The notes below the pieces were generated by a model. That model did no database searches and had not been told where the DNA came from. It was given only the letters and a program-made list of their open reading frames with translations. The position numbers were made by a program, and so were the translations under genes. DNA of 64,000 bases from Pyrocephalus nanus. Lineage: Eukaryota; Chordata; Aves; Passeriformes; Tyrannidae. Below, piece after piece: positions 62,995 through 64,000 of the stretch (position 1 is the stretch's first letter; every line of letters begins with the position of its first letter). Location: positions 8,558,001-8,622,000 of the forward strand of contig CM076264.1 of NCBI GenBank assembly GCA_038380795.1. The letters run 5' to 3'.

Positions 62995-63285
62995 CTCTCC
63001 TCTCCTCTCCTCTCCTCTCCTCTCCTCTCCTCTCCTCTCCTCTCCTCTCCTCTCCTCTCCTCTCCTCTCCTCTCCTCTCCTCTCCTCTCCTCTCCTCTCC
63101 TCTCCTCTCCTCTCCTCTCCTCTCCTCTCCTCTCCTCTCCTCTCCTCTCCTCTCCTCTCCTCTCCTCTCCTCTCCTCTCCTCTCCTCTCCTCTCCTCTCC
63201 TCTCCTCTCCTCTCCTCTCCTCTCCTCTCCTCTCTCCTCTCCTCTCCTCTCCTCTCCTCTCCTCTCCTCTCCTCTCCTCTCCTCT
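62995..63285. repeat. (TCTCC)n pentanucleotide satellite, block 2
   Basis: About 58 copies of a TCTCC unit, differing from block 1 by one T-to-C change per unit. The switch from block 1 occurs within a single unit and no mixed zone is seen. One 2-base register slip occurs at about 63233. The array ends in a T-rich stretch. The purine strand is GGAGA-type and more G-rich than in block 1. Confidence 0.98.
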
Positions 63286-63301
63286 TTTTTTCTTTTCTCA
63301 C

Positions 63302-64000
63302 AACATTTTCTTTGGTTTCATTTATTGATAATTTATTGTTGCTTCATTTGGTCTTGATAATGATCAAACACGCATGCCAAAAGCCATCTTAACCCCTGAA
63401 TTAACAAAATATTGCAAGATCTCAACATATACGGCAGGCTCATTTTTCACATTTCATGCATATTCGGACTTCTTGAACTTGAAGGCACATAAACATGTTT
63501 TTGTTCTTTCACAAATTAAAAAACACAAGAAAGTAAGTGGACTTCATTAGGAAGTTCATTAAAAGTGATGCATACTGCAACAAGCTGAGTAACAAACTAA
63601 ATTTTGCCTTAGGCAACAAGCAGAATTTATTTACTTTTTGCCCCTTTATCTTCCAACCCGCTTAAGTCAGACGGTGACGGATGAAGTGAAAAGAGTTTCC
63701 ATGCCAAAATCTGAATTCTCAGCAAATTGCCAACAGCTGGTATCATTCCAAATTAGAGATAGGCTATTACCAGTGATCAGTTTATGCCATGAATTTAATC
63801 TTTTTGACTGCTCGCAAATTATTTGTGAATTGGTTGTGATTTTTCACATGCATTTGTTTGCAGTTGTTTTGTCTGAGATACCATTAGTCTGGAGAAATGT
63901 TAATCATGTGGGAAACTTGTTTATCCCTGTAAGGGCTTTGTAGTATTTTTTAGATAACTCATCTTACTATTTTCATTCTAAACAAGAGCTTATTTTCTAC
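63302..64000. other. Unique non-coding stretch, possible conserved element
   Basis: The sequence after the satellite has balanced composition, several ATTA/TAAT words, a CAGCTG at 63734-63739 and few low-complexity runs, especially at 63640-63940. The plus-strand open frame there (63638-63943, 101 codons) shows no recognisable domain. This texture is common in conserved non-coding DNA, but without an alignment that is only a guess. Confidence 0.35.

Noticed and set aside
62624..63301. 225-codon minus-strand open frame with R/E/K repeats resembling a charged coiled protein
   Set aside because: It is the other strand of the same satellite; the charged repeat is a by-product of the GA-rich unit.
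62544..63392. 282-codon plus-strand open frame with L/F/S repeats
   Set aside because: It is almost entirely translation of the pentanucleotide satellite. The short non-repeat ends show no domain, and the frame is open only because the unit lacks stop codons.
1..64000. CRISPR arrays, operons, bacterial mobile systems or phage genes
   Set aside because: The sequence is vertebrate in character (CR1 LINEs, microsatellites, low coding density). No regularly spaced repeats with unique spacers and no prokaryotic gene arrangement are present.

Overview
The window looks like vertebrate nuclear DNA, most likely from a bird. The main evidence is several degraded CR1-type LINE copies. Two of them (minus strand near 13.3 kb, plus strand at 25.1-26.3 kb) closely resemble the CR1 3' ends typical of avian genomes. 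The older ones resemble CR1 relics shared by birds, turtles and crocodilians. The rest is A+T-rich, stop-rich, and carries microsatellites and homopolymer runs. Family assignments come from remembered consensus sequences, not from a search.

I find no protein-coding gene that I can name. Nearly all open frames are short and have the amino-acid composition of chance translation. The longest ones lie in a pentanucleotide satellite, and the longest outside it (159 codons) is within chance expectation for 64 kb of six-frame A+T-rich DNA. The window is best read as intergenic or deep intronic sequence. A few exon-like segments have plausible splice sites. The best is at 43.1 kb on the plus strand: a T-rich acceptor, 19 open codons, a stop, and an AATAAA about 155 bases beyond the stop.

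Layout. 1-3.5 kb: unique A+T-rich DNA with a GC-rich hairpin near 1.96 kb. 3.5-4.2 kb: old minus-strand CR1. 4.2-13.3 kb: no gene seen, with a 30-base T run at 6.1 kb and a permuted inverted repeat at 12.3 kb. 13.28-13.49 kb: younger minus-strand CR1 3' end. 13.5-24.2 kb: mostly unique. 24.2-26.35 kb: two plus-strand CR1 reverse-transcriptase relics in succession. 26.4-57.4 kb: mostly unique, with CR1 scraps at 34.5 and 37.0 kb, another old repeat relic at 35.1 kb, a G-rich TTTG/GGTT tract at 40.6 kb, and a local duplication at 44.7-44.95 kb. 57.45 kb: a (CTAT)n microsatellite. 62.66-63.29 kb: a compound pyrimidine pentanucleotide satellite of about 620 bp in two homogeneous blocks. 63.3-64.0 kb: unique DNA.

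No working gene system is evident. The items most worth checking are the exon-like segment at 43.1 kb, the two-block satellite, the permuted inverted repeat at 12.27-12.35 kb, and the hairpin at 29.43-29.48 kb.
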